Positions 7,350 to 14,957 of a stretch of 27,335 nt of DNA are shown piece after piece. The stretch is from Clostridiales bacterium UBA7573 (GTDB lineage Bacteria; Bacillota; Clostridia; Oscillospirales; CAG-272), in NCBI GenBank assembly GCA_002477905.1, contig DLLB01000078.1:1-27335 (forward strand), given 5' to 3'. The notes below the pieces were generated by a model, which ran no database searches, was not told the DNA's origin, and worked only from the letters and a program-made list of their open reading frames with translations. Each line of letters starts with the position of its first letter. The stretch's first letter is position 1. The position numbers were made by a program, and so were the translations under genes.

Positions 7350-8335
7350 AATGCAAACTGTACCGCGCAGAAGCCCGCGTATAAAATCAGCATGGCAATC
7401 CCCTGATAGCGGTGCAATTTACCTGTGAGCAACGTCGGCACACACAAAAGCAGCATCGCCGCCCACATCACCGGCAAATCGATGACAAGGGACATATTCA
7501 TCCCGTTCGGCAACGCATTGCCGGGACGATCAAACGGCGCGATTGCAATGGAAATCCCGCTGACCAACACCAAATTGAACAGATTTGCCCCCAAGATATT
7601 GCCAAGCGACAACGCGCCATGTCCTTTCACCAAAGAGGTGATCGCCGTCACAAGCTCCGGCAAAGAGGTACCAAGCGCAACAAAGGTCAGGGCAATCACC
7701 GACTCCGGCACGCCCATGCCCTGCGCAATTTTTGTTCCGTTGTTCACCAAAAGATTTGCACCGAACGCGATGCATGCGGCACCGACGACAAGCCATAAAA
7801 GATCCCACCAAAGCGGTTTTGCCGGTTTTTCTTCCGCAGACTGCTCTGCGCCTTCTTCTGCGGGAAGCGGCAAGGTCGCGGGCGTGCGTTTCATCTGGAG
7901 CACCGTCAGCACCATATATGCCGCAAACAACGCAAGTAACACAAAACCAAGCGCACGGGAATAAGTTCCGCCCGCATAGGCGACACCGGTATAGATTGCT
8001 CCTGCGACAAGGAAAAAGCACAACGGCAACCGCATGGCTTTCCGGTCGGCATTCGCCGGACGGACCGTAATCGTAATGGCGGCAATCAATGCGGCATTAC
8101 AGATCACAGAACCGATCGCGTTTCCATACGCGATCTCTCCATGTCCGGAAAGTGCAGATTGTGCGGAAACCATCACTTCCGGCAAGGTCGTGCCAATGGA
8201 TACCACAGTCGCGCCAATCAACAGTTCCGGCACATGAAACCGATGCGCGATCCCCGTTGCGGCATCCACAAACCAGTCACCGCCTTTGATCAGCAGCACC
8301 AGTCCTACAAAAAACAAAAGAATCGGAATTCCCAT
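7346..8335 (-). CDS. CaCA family cation/proton or sodium exchanger (YrbG-like)
   Basis: The 329-residue membrane protein has the two inverted alpha repeats of the Ca/cation antiporter superfamily: repeat 1 (about 48-80) with GTTLPEVMVS and GNAIGSVICN, repeat 2 (about 222-254) with GTSLPELVTA and GNILGANLFN. A charged cytoplasmic loop (about 150-175, rich in Pro, Ala and Glu) links the two five-helix halves. These proteins usually export Ca2+ against Na+ or H+; some relatives move other divalent ions. AAAGGAGG lies eight bases before the ATG. It is 33 bases after mntP with no visible promoter between, so the manganese leader probably controls it, making Mn2+ a possible substrate. Confidence 0.92.
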   Translation of the reverse strand: MGIPILLFFVGLVLLIKGGDWFVDAATGIAHRFHVPELLIGATVVSIGTTLPEVMVSAQSALSGHGEIAYGNAIGSVICNAALIAAITITVRPANADRKAMRLPLCFFLVAGAIYTGVAYAGGTYSRALGFVLLALFAAYMVLTVLQMKRTPATLPLPAEEGAEQSAEEKPAKPLWWDLLWLVVGAACIAFGANLLVNNGTKIAQGMGVPESVIALTFVALGTSLPELVTAITSLVKGHGALSLGNILGANLFNLVLVSGISIAIAPFDRPGNALPNGMNMSLVIDLPVMWAAMLLLCVPTLLTGKLHRYQGIAMLILYAGFCAVQFAL

Positions 8336-8368
8336 TTTTACGTCCTCCTTTTTCGTAAGGCTTCCATC

Positions 8369-8959
8369 TTATCCGAAGAATACGCCTTTGACAAAAATCT
8401 CTATGCCGATCCCAATGAGGATCAGCCCGCCCAAAAGGTTGGCTTTCCATGCAAGATGCGTTCCGAATCGTTTCCCGATCGCAAGACCGGCAAAACAAAT
8501 ACAAAAAGTCACGCTTGCGATAATCAACGCGCACACTGCCGCAAGCGATACCGGATAATCCGCAATGGTAAATCCGACCGATAAGGCATCAATGGAAGTC
8601 GCTACCCCCTGCACCATCAAAAGCCCGAAAGACAGCAATGTTTTTTTGATTTCCTCCGGATTTTTGCGGTTATATAACCCCTCAAATATCATTTTCCCGC
8701 CAATGTAACAAAGCAACACGAGCGCAATCCATGGAATCAGCTTTTCAAAAGCCGTAAAATACTGTGCGATCGAATGAATACAGATCCATCCGGTCATCGG
8801 CATCAGCGCCTGAAAAAACGCAAATACCCCCGCGATGCCGCACATACCGCGCAAACGCATTTTCGGATTTTGCAAACCGTTTGCAAGCGACACGGAAAAC
8901 GCATCCATCGCCAGCCCGACGCCAAGTAAGGCACTGTTACAAAAAAATAACCAATCCAT
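8369..8959 (-). CDS. mntP: Manganese efflux pump MntP
   Basis: A 196-residue, six-helix membrane protein with the two MntP half-repeats: GLAMDAFSVSLANG (15-28, with D19) and GVATSIDALSVGF (118-130, with D124), whose acidic residues are needed for Mn2+ export in studied MntP proteins. The start is the ATG at 8959, seven bases after a GGAGGAACG site; the frame runs on upstream to 9031 but that part is the terminator of the leader. A yybP-ykoY element upstream fits the established control of mntP genes by Mn2+. It is first in a four-gene leftward run with exchanger, AlkD-like and ATPase genes. Confidence 0.93.
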   Translation of the reverse strand: MDWLFFCNSALLGVGLAMDAFSVSLANGLQNPKMRLRGMCGIAGVFAFFQALMPMTGWICIHSIAQYFTAFEKLIPWIALVLLCYIGGKMIFEGLYNRKNPEEIKKTLLSFGLLMVQGVATSIDALSVGFTIADYPVSLAAVCALIIASVTFCICFAGLAIGKRFGTHLAWKANLLGGLILIGIGIEIFVKGVFFG

Positions 8960-8985
8960 AAGCGTTCCTCCATCCGGTTTTTTCG

Positions 8986-9017
8986 GAAAATAAAAAGAGA
9001 TACCCAAACGGGTATCT
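8986..9017 (-). terminator. Terminator of the manganese leader
   Basis: Leftward, AGATACCC (9017-9010 as complement) and GGGTATCT (9005-8998) form a perfect eight-base stem around GTTT, followed by CTCTTTTTATTTT. It lies between the aptamer and the mntP start, the usual site for a transcriptional expression platform. Confidence 0.8.
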
Positions 9018-9019
9018 GA

Positions 9020-9158
9020 GAAAAGCCTCATGTACCCCTTTGGATAGGCAATACATGAGTCTCGTAATGGAAAGCAAGCCAGATTCGTTTTACAGAACCG
9101 ATATGTTGACTTACTGACGTGCCGAAAAGCGGCATCGCCTTACTACTCCCTCATAGGA
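9020..9158 (-). ncRNA. yybP-ykoY manganese riboswitch
   Basis: The leftward leader begins with GAGGGAGTAG, very close to the GGGGAGUAG box of the family, continues with GTCAGTAAGTCAACA (the CGUCAACA-like part), and has ACGAGAC next to a CTCATGTA/TACATGAG stem, comparable to the GCAAGAC box of the second conserved arm. An intrinsic terminator and mntP follow. Family members bind Mn2+ and turn on export genes. The calls of individual helices are approximate because I could not run a covariance model. Confidence 0.85.
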
Positions 9159-9172
9159 TTGACAGTGTTTTT

Positions 9173-9201
9173 ATTATATCACTTTTTTTACCGTCTGTCA
9201 A
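9173..9201 (-). promoter_or_regulatory. Promoter of the manganese operon
   Basis: TTGACA (9201-9196) and TATAAT (9178-9173), read leftward, are perfect consensus boxes 17 bases apart, just before the riboswitch. Such a strong promoter suits control at the terminator rather than at initiation. Confidence 0.88.
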
Positions 9202-9260
9202 GGGATGCGCCTATTTTTTTGCAGATTTTCGTTCAAAACGCCGGAAAGCGAAAAAGCCGC

Positions 9261-9289
9261 TTGACAAAGCCGGCAAAAACGGCTATAAT
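9261..9289 (+). promoter_or_regulatory. Promoter of the ECF S component gene
   Basis: TTGACA (9261-9266) and TATAAT (9284-9289) are perfect consensus boxes 17 bases apart. The spacer holds AGCCG...CGGCT, a short inverted repeat that touches the -10. The leader before 9354 is short and shows no riboswitch. Confidence 0.85.
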
Positions 9290-9353
9290 GCTAATAACCT
9301 ATTGCATTGTTTTCCCGTCCCAAAATTTCATTTCAAAGAAAGGACGTTTTCCC

Positions 9354-9980
9354 ATGGTAACAAAATCCTCCGCACGCACGCTGTTTATGGTGCAACTTGC
9401 CATTCTGGAAGCCATCTTACTGATTATGGCATTCACACCGCTCGGATATCTGCAAACCGCATCCGGAATTTCCATTTCGTTTCTCGCATTGCCGGTTGCC
9501 GTCGGCGCCGTCATTCTCGGCATAAAAGCAGGTTTGATTTTAGGCCTTACGTTTGGACTGACCAGCTTTATTCAATGCTTTACCGGAGACGCGTTCGGCG
9601 CGGCTCTTGTCCAGATCCAACCGTTTTTTACAGCAATCGTCTGCATTGTCCCGCGTTGCCTTGTCGGTGTCGTACCGGCACTTTTGTTCCGCGGGTTGCA
9701 AAAAATCAAAAAACTGGACTTTGTCTCCTATACACTGTCCTGTCTTGCCGCTTCGCTGACCAACACGATCGGCTTTCTGGGACTTCTGATTCTGTTTTTT
9801 GAAGGGACCGACGCCATGACGGCAATGGGCTTCTCCGCTGGATTTTTGTATATTCTGAAAGTCATCGGCAGTCTCAACGGACTTTTGGAAGCGGCAATCG
9901 TTACCGTACTCGGCACGGCAATCTGCAAGGCGCTCTCCGTCTTTGTCCGGAAAAAGACGCCTTCCGCAGAAGAATCTTAA
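9354..9980 (+). CDS. ECF transporter substrate-binding (S) component, PanT-like
   Basis: A 208-residue membrane protein with about six hydrophobic segments and the layout of ECF S components (PF12822 group): FTPLGYL near the end of helix 1, ISFLALPVAVGAVILG, KAGLILGLTFGLTSFIQCF and VQIQPFFTAIVCIVPRCLVG. S components bind a vitamin or similar cofactor and work with the shared EcfA/A'/T module, which is not in this window. The sequence reminds me of pantothenate-type (PanT-like) members, but the substrate is not proven. The ATG at 9354 follows an AAAGAAAGGACG site; the open frame further upstream covers the promoter. Confidence 0.85.
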   Translation: MVTKSSARTLFMVQLAILEAILLIMAFTPLGYLQTASGISISFLALPVAVGAVILGIKAGLILGLTFGLTSFIQCFTGDAFGAALVQIQPFFTAIVCIVPRCLVGVVPALLFRGLQKIKKLDFVSYTLSCLAASLTNTIGFLGLLILFFEGTDAMTAMGFSAGFLYILKVIGSLNGLLEAAIVTVLGTAICKALSVFVRKKTPSAEES

Positions 9981-9997
9981 AAGCGATCCCGTATGCA

Positions 9998-10028
9998 AAA
10001 AAGGCGATCCTGTCCGGATCGCCTTTTT
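9998..10028. terminator. Bidirectional terminator between the ECF S and rnr genes
   Basis: AAAAAGGCGATCC (9998-10010) pairs with GGATCGCCTTTTT (10016-10028) around TGTCC. U tracts follow on both strands, so it serves both convergent genes. Confidence 0.9.
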
Positions 10029-10052
10029 CTTTTATTATATTTATCGGATTGA

Positions 10053-12323
10053 TCAAATTGCATCTTCCGATACAATCCGCATGGTTGTGCGACGGGTATC
10101 TAAATCGGAATTCTGGATTTCCACCGTCACCCGTTGTCCCAATCGGTAAACACATGCACCGCAGGAAAGCGTCATCCGTTGTTCGTCAAATGCAAAATAT
10201 CCGGATAAGGACTGAATCGGCACCAGTCCCTCACAGGTATTCTCCAATTCCACAAACAAACCGAACCGCGTCACGCCGCTGATAGTTCCCACAGCTTCGG
10301 TGCCAACCATCGTTTGTAAATACATGGTACGATACAGCGCCTCGATTTCCCGCTCGGCGCTTATGACGCGCAATTCATTCTCTGTGGAGATCTGCGCCGC
10401 TTCTCTTGCAAAAACCGCAAGAGACGGCATCGCATCAGTTTCCCCGTGCAACATCGCTTTGACGATCCGATGCACCGCAAGATCGGGATAACGACGGATC
10501 GGAGAGGTGAAATGACAATACATGCCGATAGCAAGTCCGAAATGCCGGGAAGGGACAGCGGCATATTTGGCTTTCGCAAGCGAACGCAGCATAACAAGAG
10601 AAACGACCGGCAAGATTCCTTTTTCCGCCGCTTGAGACAAAATGCCCTGCAACTGCCGCGGCTCGACATGTTCGGTGTTCATGCCTGCGACAGAAAGTCC
10701 GAGATTGTGCGCAAACACAGAAAACGTCTGCAATTTTTCCGCAGGCGGATCTTCATGGATCCGGTAAACACAGGGGAGATGCGCTTTGGTCAGCATCGTT
10801 GCCACCCCTTCATTGGCACACAGCATAAATTGTTCAATGAGTTTCTCCGCAGTCCCCCGCTCCCGTTTTTCTACGGCGATGGGTTCTCCCGCATCATTCA
10901 GCACGATCTTCGCTTCCGCCGTCTCTAACTCCAACGCACCGCGCTGTGCGGAGCGTTTCGCCAGTTTTTCATAAAGCGCTACCGCCGTGGGCAATACATC
11001 CGGATACAGCGGCGCATATTTTTCATAATAGACGGAACGATCGCCGTTTTGCAATACATCATTTACCTCTGTGTAGACGCCTCGGATTTTGGAATGCAAA
11101 ACACTTTCTTCGACCTTACAATCCAAAAGTGCGCCTTCCCTATCCAGAGTCAGCCATGCGCTGAGTGCATACCGATCCACGCCCGGATGCAAAGAACAGC
11201 ATCCGTTTGAAAGTTCCCGCGGCAACATCGGCACCACCTGATCGGCAAAATATACACTGCTTCCACGCGCCATTGCCTCCGCGTCCATCGGTGTATGCGC
11301 GGCTACATATTGCGAAACATCTGCAATATGCACGCCAAGCAAATAGCCGGTTTCGGTTTTTTCCACTGAAATGGCGTCATCCAGATCTTTCGCGTCCGCG
11401 CCATCAATGGTAAAGATCATCCGATCCCGCAGATCGCGTCGTCCAAAAACAGAGATCTCCTGCGTACAAACACGCTGTGCCTGCTCCGAAACTGCATCCG
11501 GAAACTCTGTACGAATTCCGTTTTCGTATAAAATCGCTTGGTAGTTTGCGGATTTGGTTCCACCGGCGCCAAACACCCGCGTGATCTTTCCGCGCATTTC
11601 CCGATTGGCATTCGGGTAATGGGTAATGGTCAGTTCCGCTTTCTCCCCATCCTCACACAAAACGGAATCCGCTTCCGTCACACGGATTTTCTCCCCAAGC
11701 CGTGCGTCATCCGGAATCAGCCACAACGCTGTTTTGTGCGTATGCCGTCCATACAAACGCTGTTTGCGCACCGTTCCCACTACGGTGGTGTGCGCACGTT
11801 CCGTCACCTCTGTAACCTCTCCAACCGTGCAATCCCTGCCGGGGACAAATCTGCGGGTGATGCGCACCCACACATGGTCGCCATGCATCCCCCCACCTAA
11901 GGCATGTTCCGGAATATAGATTTCCCGTACCGCTGTGGAAACGTTCTCTTGCAAGACCTCAGCAAATCCCTGCCCCGTACGATTCAGTCGCAGGACACAG
12001 GGCAGAACGCTGCCTCTGCGCCCCGCTTGCGTCCCCTCGGTTGCAATCGGCTTTGTCAAAATCAATTTTCCGTTGGGTGCCAAGCTGACAATGTGCCCTT
12101 TTCGCAGTTCGGACAATGCCTTTTGAAATGCAGTCCAAGTAACCCCTCCGTCCGGAGCGATCGCCTGATACAGATTTTTCGGTTTTTCCGCGTGGTACTG
12201 CGGCATGCGCATCCAGGACAAAATTTTTTCACATACCACATCGGTATGCTTCCCGCCTGCGCGGTTGTGAGAAACAGGAGTTCTTCCTGTTCGTTTTTGT
12301 TTAAATCTTCTGTTTTTGGGCAT
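10053..12323 (-). CDS. rnr: Ribonuclease R
   Basis: The 756-residue protein has the RNase R order: a basic N-terminus, a winged-helix region (about 30-90), cold-shock domains (about 95-250), an RNB catalytic domain with TIDGADAKDLDDAIS (305-319) holding the metal-binding Asp cluster, LIEQFMLCANEGVA and YRIHEDPP, and a C-terminal S1 domain (about 675-750, with GTISGVTRFGLFVEL). RNase R is a processive 3'-5' exoribonuclease that digests structured RNA and works in RNA turnover and with tmRNA. AAGGAGGGATGTCAT precedes the ATG. It lies 78 bases after secG, a common Gram-positive order (secG, rnr, smpB); here the next leftward gene is absent because the operon ends in a terminator. Confidence 0.96.
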   Translation of the reverse strand: MPKNRRFKQKRTGRTPVSHNRAGGKHTDVVCEKILSWMRMPQYHAEKPKNLYQAIAPDGGVTWTAFQKALSELRKGHIVSLAPNGKLILTKPIATEGTQAGRRGSVLPCVLRLNRTGQGFAEVLQENVSTAVREIYIPEHALGGGMHGDHVWVRITRRFVPGRDCTVGEVTEVTERAHTTVVGTVRKQRLYGRHTHKTALWLIPDDARLGEKIRVTEADSVLCEDGEKAELTITHYPNANREMRGKITRVFGAGGTKSANYQAILYENGIRTEFPDAVSEQAQRVCTQEISVFGRRDLRDRMIFTIDGADAKDLDDAISVEKTETGYLLGVHIADVSQYVAAHTPMDAEAMARGSSVYFADQVVPMLPRELSNGCCSLHPGVDRYALSAWLTLDREGALLDCKVEESVLHSKIRGVYTEVNDVLQNGDRSVYYEKYAPLYPDVLPTAVALYEKLAKRSAQRGALELETAEAKIVLNDAGEPIAVEKRERGTAEKLIEQFMLCANEGVATMLTKAHLPCVYRIHEDPPAEKLQTFSVFAHNLGLSVAGMNTEHVEPRQLQGILSQAAEKGILPVVSLVMLRSLAKAKYAAVPSRHFGLAIGMYCHFTSPIRRYPDLAVHRIVKAMLHGETDAMPSLAVFAREAAQISTENELRVISAEREIEALYRTMYLQTMVGTEAVGTISGVTRFGLFVELENTCEGLVPIQSLSGYFAFDEQRMTLSCGACVYRLGQRVTVEIQNSDLDTRRTTMRIVSEDAI

Positions 12324-12343
12324 ATGACATCCCTCCTTTTTTC

Positions 12344-12384
12344 AAAAAAACAGGCATAGCAACTGCTCATGCAATTACTATGCC
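12344..12384 (-). terminator. Terminator or attenuator between secG and rnr
   Basis: Leftward, GGCATAGTAATTG (12384-12372) pairs with CAGTTGCTATGCC (12365-12353), with two G-U pairs and loop CATGAG, followed by TGTTTTTTT. No promoter is obvious between it and rnr, so rnr may rely on readthrough. Confidence 0.75.
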
Positions 12385-12401
12385 CCAAATAGGTTGCGTC
12401 A

Positions 12402-12749
12402 TTACTTATCCGCCGCGGTGGTCGTGGTGGACGATTCGGTTGTTGTGGTTGCGGTCGTGGTGACTTCACCGGGATTCGCGTCAAAACGGTCGTCCAAGGT
12501 CGGGTTATCCGGCTGTACCACATACATCACAATGACAATCAGCGCAAATACGACGGAAATTACGGTGGTCAATCTGGAAAGTACGCGATCAATGCTTTTG
12601 GCTTTGGTCTTTCCGAAGAAGGTTTCAGCACCACCGGAAATCGTACCGGACAAGCCGTGGGATTTTCCGTTCTGCATCAGCACCGCCGTTACGACAAATA
12701 CCGCACCGGCAAGTAAAATCGCGCCGAACACATACATTAAGGCATTCAT
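12402..12749 (-). CDS. secG: Preprotein translocase subunit SecG with Thr/Ser-rich tail
   Basis: The 115-residue protein has two membrane helices (about 4-25 and 55-76) joined by the conserved SecG loop, LMQNGKSHGLSGTISGG followed by AETFFG. SecG joins SecY and SecE in the membrane channel and aids SecA-driven export. Usual SecG proteins are about 70-80 residues; this one adds a tail of about 35 residues, first acidic and polar, then a run of Thr and Ser. The ATG at 12749 follows an AGGGGG site; the frame upstream to 12782 has no better start. rnr follows. Confidence 0.9.
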   Translation of the reverse strand: MNALMYVFGAILLAGAVFVVTAVLMQNGKSHGLSGTISGGAETFFGKTKAKSIDRVLSRLTTVISVVFALIVIVMYVVQPDNPTLDDRFDANPGEVTTTATTTTESSTTTTAADK

Positions 12750-12805
12750 TTTGATTCCCCCTGAATTTTGTTCCATATGCAATCATGCGTTGCAATTACT
12801 GCAAT

Positions 12806-12834
12806 AGTATACCATATCTTTTCCTAAAAAGCAA
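12806..12834 (-). promoter_or_regulatory. Promoter of secG
   Basis: Leftward, TTGCTT (12834-12829) and TATACT (12811-12806) are 17 bases apart. A short palindrome, TTGCAGTAATTGCAA, lies just downstream in the leader; no function is claimed. Confidence 0.65.
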
Positions 12835-12924
12835 GCCCTTTTTTCAAAAAATTTATTTTTTTTGAAAATATTCGGAAGTGATTTGCAAAACCGCGAAAAA
12901 ATCCTTTCCCGAACGACGGCAAGC

Positions 12925-13236
12925 TCATTTTTCCGTCAGTTCCCGCACCAATTCCAAAACCAGTTCCAGTTGGTGCGGCGTCAGCTTTTTCAATTTTGCA
13001 GTCATTTCCTTCAGACGATTCGGATCGGGGGTATCCAGATCAAAAAATTCGCTGGGCGTGACCTCCAAATAGTCGCAAATGTAATAAATACCGGAAAGCG
13101 ACGGCAGTGCTTTCCCGTTTTCAATGTTATTGATATAGCCGGGATTCTGTCCGATGGAGAGGCTCATATCCCGTGCCGACACACCCTTTTTTTCCCGCAA
13201 TCTTGCAAGGCGTAGCGCAAAATCCTGTTCGTTCAT
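12925..13236 (-). CDS. XRE family helix-turn-helix regulator
   Basis: A 103-residue protein with a Cro/C1-type helix-turn-helix (about 7-62: RLARLREKKGVSARDMSLSI, then a recognition helix with NPGYINNIENGKALPSL) and a short C-terminal helical stretch, KLKKLTPHQLELVLELVREL, probably for dimerisation. A GGGAGGAG site precedes the ATG. It is divergent from the membrane protein gene at 13406, and inverted AAAAACCCA boxes lie between them, so it probably represses that promoter and perhaps its own (a TACAAT -10 box overlaps a further AACCCAT half-site; no good -35 is visible). Not part of any phage or plasmid module seen here. Confidence 0.88.
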   Translation of the reverse strand: MNEQDFALRLARLREKKGVSARDMSLSIGQNPGYINNIENGKALPSLSGIYYICDYLEVTPSEFFDLDTPDPNRLKEMTAKLKKLTPHQLELVLELVRELTEK

Positions 13237-13290
13237 GGCTTCTCCTCCCTTTTATTCTATTGTAACCCATTCAAATCAAAAAATATTAGA

Positions 13291-13326
13291 TAAAAACCCA
13301 CATTTCTATTGACATATGGGTTTTTA
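13291..13326. promoter_or_regulatory. Inverted-repeat operator between XRE gene and membrane protein gene
   Basis: TAAAAACCCA (13291-13300) and TGGGTTTTTA (13317-13326) are perfect inverted arms; three further bases each extend them with one mismatch. Arms start 23 bases apart, about two helical turns. The right arm sits between the -35 and -10 of the rightward promoter. A third half-site, AACCCAT (13264-13270), touches the leftward -10. Confidence 0.6.
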
Positions 13327-13337
13327 TATGCTATAAT
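13309..13337 (+). promoter_or_regulatory. Promoter of the membrane protein operon at 13406
   Basis: TTGACA (13309-13314) and TATAAT (13332-13337) are perfect consensus boxes 17 bases apart, overlapped by the inverted repeat; strong promoter plus operator suggests repression. Confidence 0.85.
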
Positions 13338-13405
13338 GACCGCAATGTAGGAAATAAACTGTTAGCAAGAAAAAATTTGGTTCCGTTGTTCTTTGGAGGG
13401 GCATC

Positions 13406-14446
13406 ATGTCTGGCGCAAAGAAAAAAACCATCCGCTATCTTTTTTTACACACGGTGTGCATGCAGCTTTTGGTCGATCTGATCTTCGGGCTGGTTGCAAT
13501 TCTTGCCTATTTTGCGGAAAGGTACAACGGAATTCTGTTCTTGCTCGGCACCGCCGCTTTTATCGCAATGCTGTTCTGCTTTCTCTGCATCGTGGTATTC
13601 CGCAAAGGATTTGGCGTTTCCGTATTTTCCAAAAGCAGAGGGACTGTTGATTTTTCCAACTGCTATACCATTTTCAAGGAAGTCCGCTATTTCTATGGGC
13701 GGAGAGATCCCATCACCAAAACCAGACCGATCTATATCCATGAGGAGGAGAAAAAAGCCGGCGGCACCCTCGTGATTGCTTTCCTCGGCAGTTTATTGGT
13801 CGGCGTCACCGGCATTCCTACGTTTATAGTGGAGACTGTCCGAATCCTGTTTTCCGATACGCGGCAGGCAGTCTGGGACGAAAGTCGTTCCTTCCTCTCG
13901 GAGGAAATTCAAAAAAACGGAAAAATTTCTTTTTTCAAAGCGCCCCTACTCAGCATCAGTATTCTGCTTTTGTTCTCCATGATTTCTTTTTTGGCAGTCG
14001 GAATCCTATCCCGCACTTACAGCCCGCCACATCTGCAATTTTATATCACAGAAATGGAATACATTCCAGAAAGCAAAACAAATTGGGCACAGCTGCAACT
14101 TGACGGCACCGTAGAAAATACGGGAAAAAAGGCGATCACTTCTGTAGAAGGTACGTTTCTCTTTCAAGATCAGGATGGCAATGTACTACTGACTACAGAA
14201 AGAGCGGTTTTTAAAACACCGTTCTCCGCCCCCGGAACCCCAAAACCCGTTTTAGAAAAAGGAACCGTTTGGGAAATCGCGTATTCGATTCCCCTTCTTC
14301 CGGAAAAAGAAGCTACACTGCGCATGCAAACTAGAAATCCGGACGACATCGCCGTTTTCTTTTCCGTCACAGAAATTCATTATGCAAACGGTCGGTCTAT
14401 GGACTACCAAAATCAAAAGATTCCCGTCAAACTCTTGCAAAAATAA
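13406..14446 (+). CDS. Uncharacterised four-helix membrane protein with extracytoplasmic C-terminal domain
   Basis: I do not recognise a family. The 346-residue protein has hydrophobic segments at about 11-36, 42-65, 119-146 and 179-201. A cytoplasmic loop (66-118) is rich in Tyr, Lys and Arg. After the last helix come about 145 mostly beta-type residues, including WAQLQLDGTVENTGKKAI and VEGTFLFQDQDGNVL, a pattern like the FxLYD or other immunoglobulin-like folds found outside the membrane. A GGAGGGG site precedes the ATG. It forms an operon with the 131-residue gene 54 bases downstream and is divergent from the XRE gene, whose product probably controls it. The job may be envelope-related, but this is a guess. 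Confidence 0.75.
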   Translation: MSGAKKKTIRYLFLHTVCMQLLVDLIFGLVAILAYFAERYNGILFLLGTAAFIAMLFCFLCIVVFRKGFGVSVFSKSRGTVDFSNCYTIFKEVRYFYGRRDPITKTRPIYIHEEEKKAGGTLVIAFLGSLLVGVTGIPTFIVETVRILFSDTRQAVWDESRSFLSEEIQKNGKISFFKAPLLSISILLLFSMISFLAVGILSRTYSPPHLQFYITEMEYIPESKTNWAQLQLDGTVENTGKKAITSVEGTFLFQDQDGNVLLTTERAVFKTPFSAPGTPKPVLEKGTVWEIAYSIPLLPEKEATLRMQTRNPDDIAVFFSVTEIHYANGRSMDYQNQKIPVKLLQK

Positions 14447-14500
14447 AATCCCCGCAAACGGATTGCGCAATCATTTTTTATATATAGAAGGAGGATCATC

Positions 14501-14896
14501 ATGTCTTTTCTCGACAAAATCAAAGGCGCTTTTCAGAAGATCAAGGAGGAAAACGGAAATTTCAAATCGACCATGCTACGGATCAACAGCTCCGGTTTTT
14601 ACGGTAACGTTAACCGGAAAGTCAAAGACGGTTCGTTCTGGGAGGGTTCCTATCTCAGCATCGAAGGCGCGCAGGGCGTCATTTACGGTTCCCACCAAGA
14701 GGACTACCCTTTCCGAAAGGAAACACTGATCTCCTGTGAAAAAACACCGGATAAATCCGTCACCGTTTCCGTCGGCAATACAATCAAACCAGCTGTCCGG
14801 TATCTTTTGACTTTTGCCGACGGTAAGACCGCACAAGCGGATATTCTGTTGGAAAAAGAACCGGCATTCAGGCAGTTTCTTGCGCTCGACGTTTGA
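14501..14896 (+). CDS. Hypothetical 131-residue protein
   Basis: No family recognised. The protein begins with an amphipathic helix (MSFLDKIKGAFQKIKEEN), then about 105 residues of alternating polar and hydrophobic strands (for example SGFYGNVNRKVKDGSFWEGS and VRYLLTFADGKTAQADILLE), with no signal peptide, membrane helix or cysteine cluster. A beta-barrel fold of the PH-like kind is possible. An AGAAGGAGGATC ribosome site lies before the ATG. It shares an operon with the four-helix membrane protein, so its N-terminal helix may rest on the membrane near that partner; this is inference from position. Confidence 0.7.
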   Translation: MSFLDKIKGAFQKIKEENGNFKSTMLRINSSGFYGNVNRKVKDGSFWEGSYLSIEGAQGVIYGSHQEDYPFRKETLISCEKTPDKSVTVSVGNTIKPAVRYLLTFADGKTAQADILLEKEPAFRQFLALDV

Positions 14897-14918
14897 AAGT
14901 TTCCTTGTATCTGCGCAG

Positions 14919-14957
14919 AACAGGAGCCGGAATCCTTTACGGATTCCGGCTCCTGTT
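14919..14957. terminator. Strong hairpin between convergent genes, terminator-like
   Basis: Two perfect 17-base arms (14919-14935 and 14941-14957, starting AACAGGAGCCGG) surround TTTAC. The tail on either strand is only weakly U-rich, so it may block or stabilise RNA ends rather than act as a classic terminator. It touches the stop of the AraC gene at 14957. Confidence 0.6.

Noticed and set aside
9268..9284. AGCCG/CGGCT inverted repeat in the ECF S promoter spacer as an operator
   Set aside because: The arms are five bases only and GC-rich; chance is likely and no regulator is linked.
12862..13215. Rightward frame opposite the XRE gene
   Set aside because: The leftward frame has a ribosome site and a clear helix-turn-helix; this one has neither.
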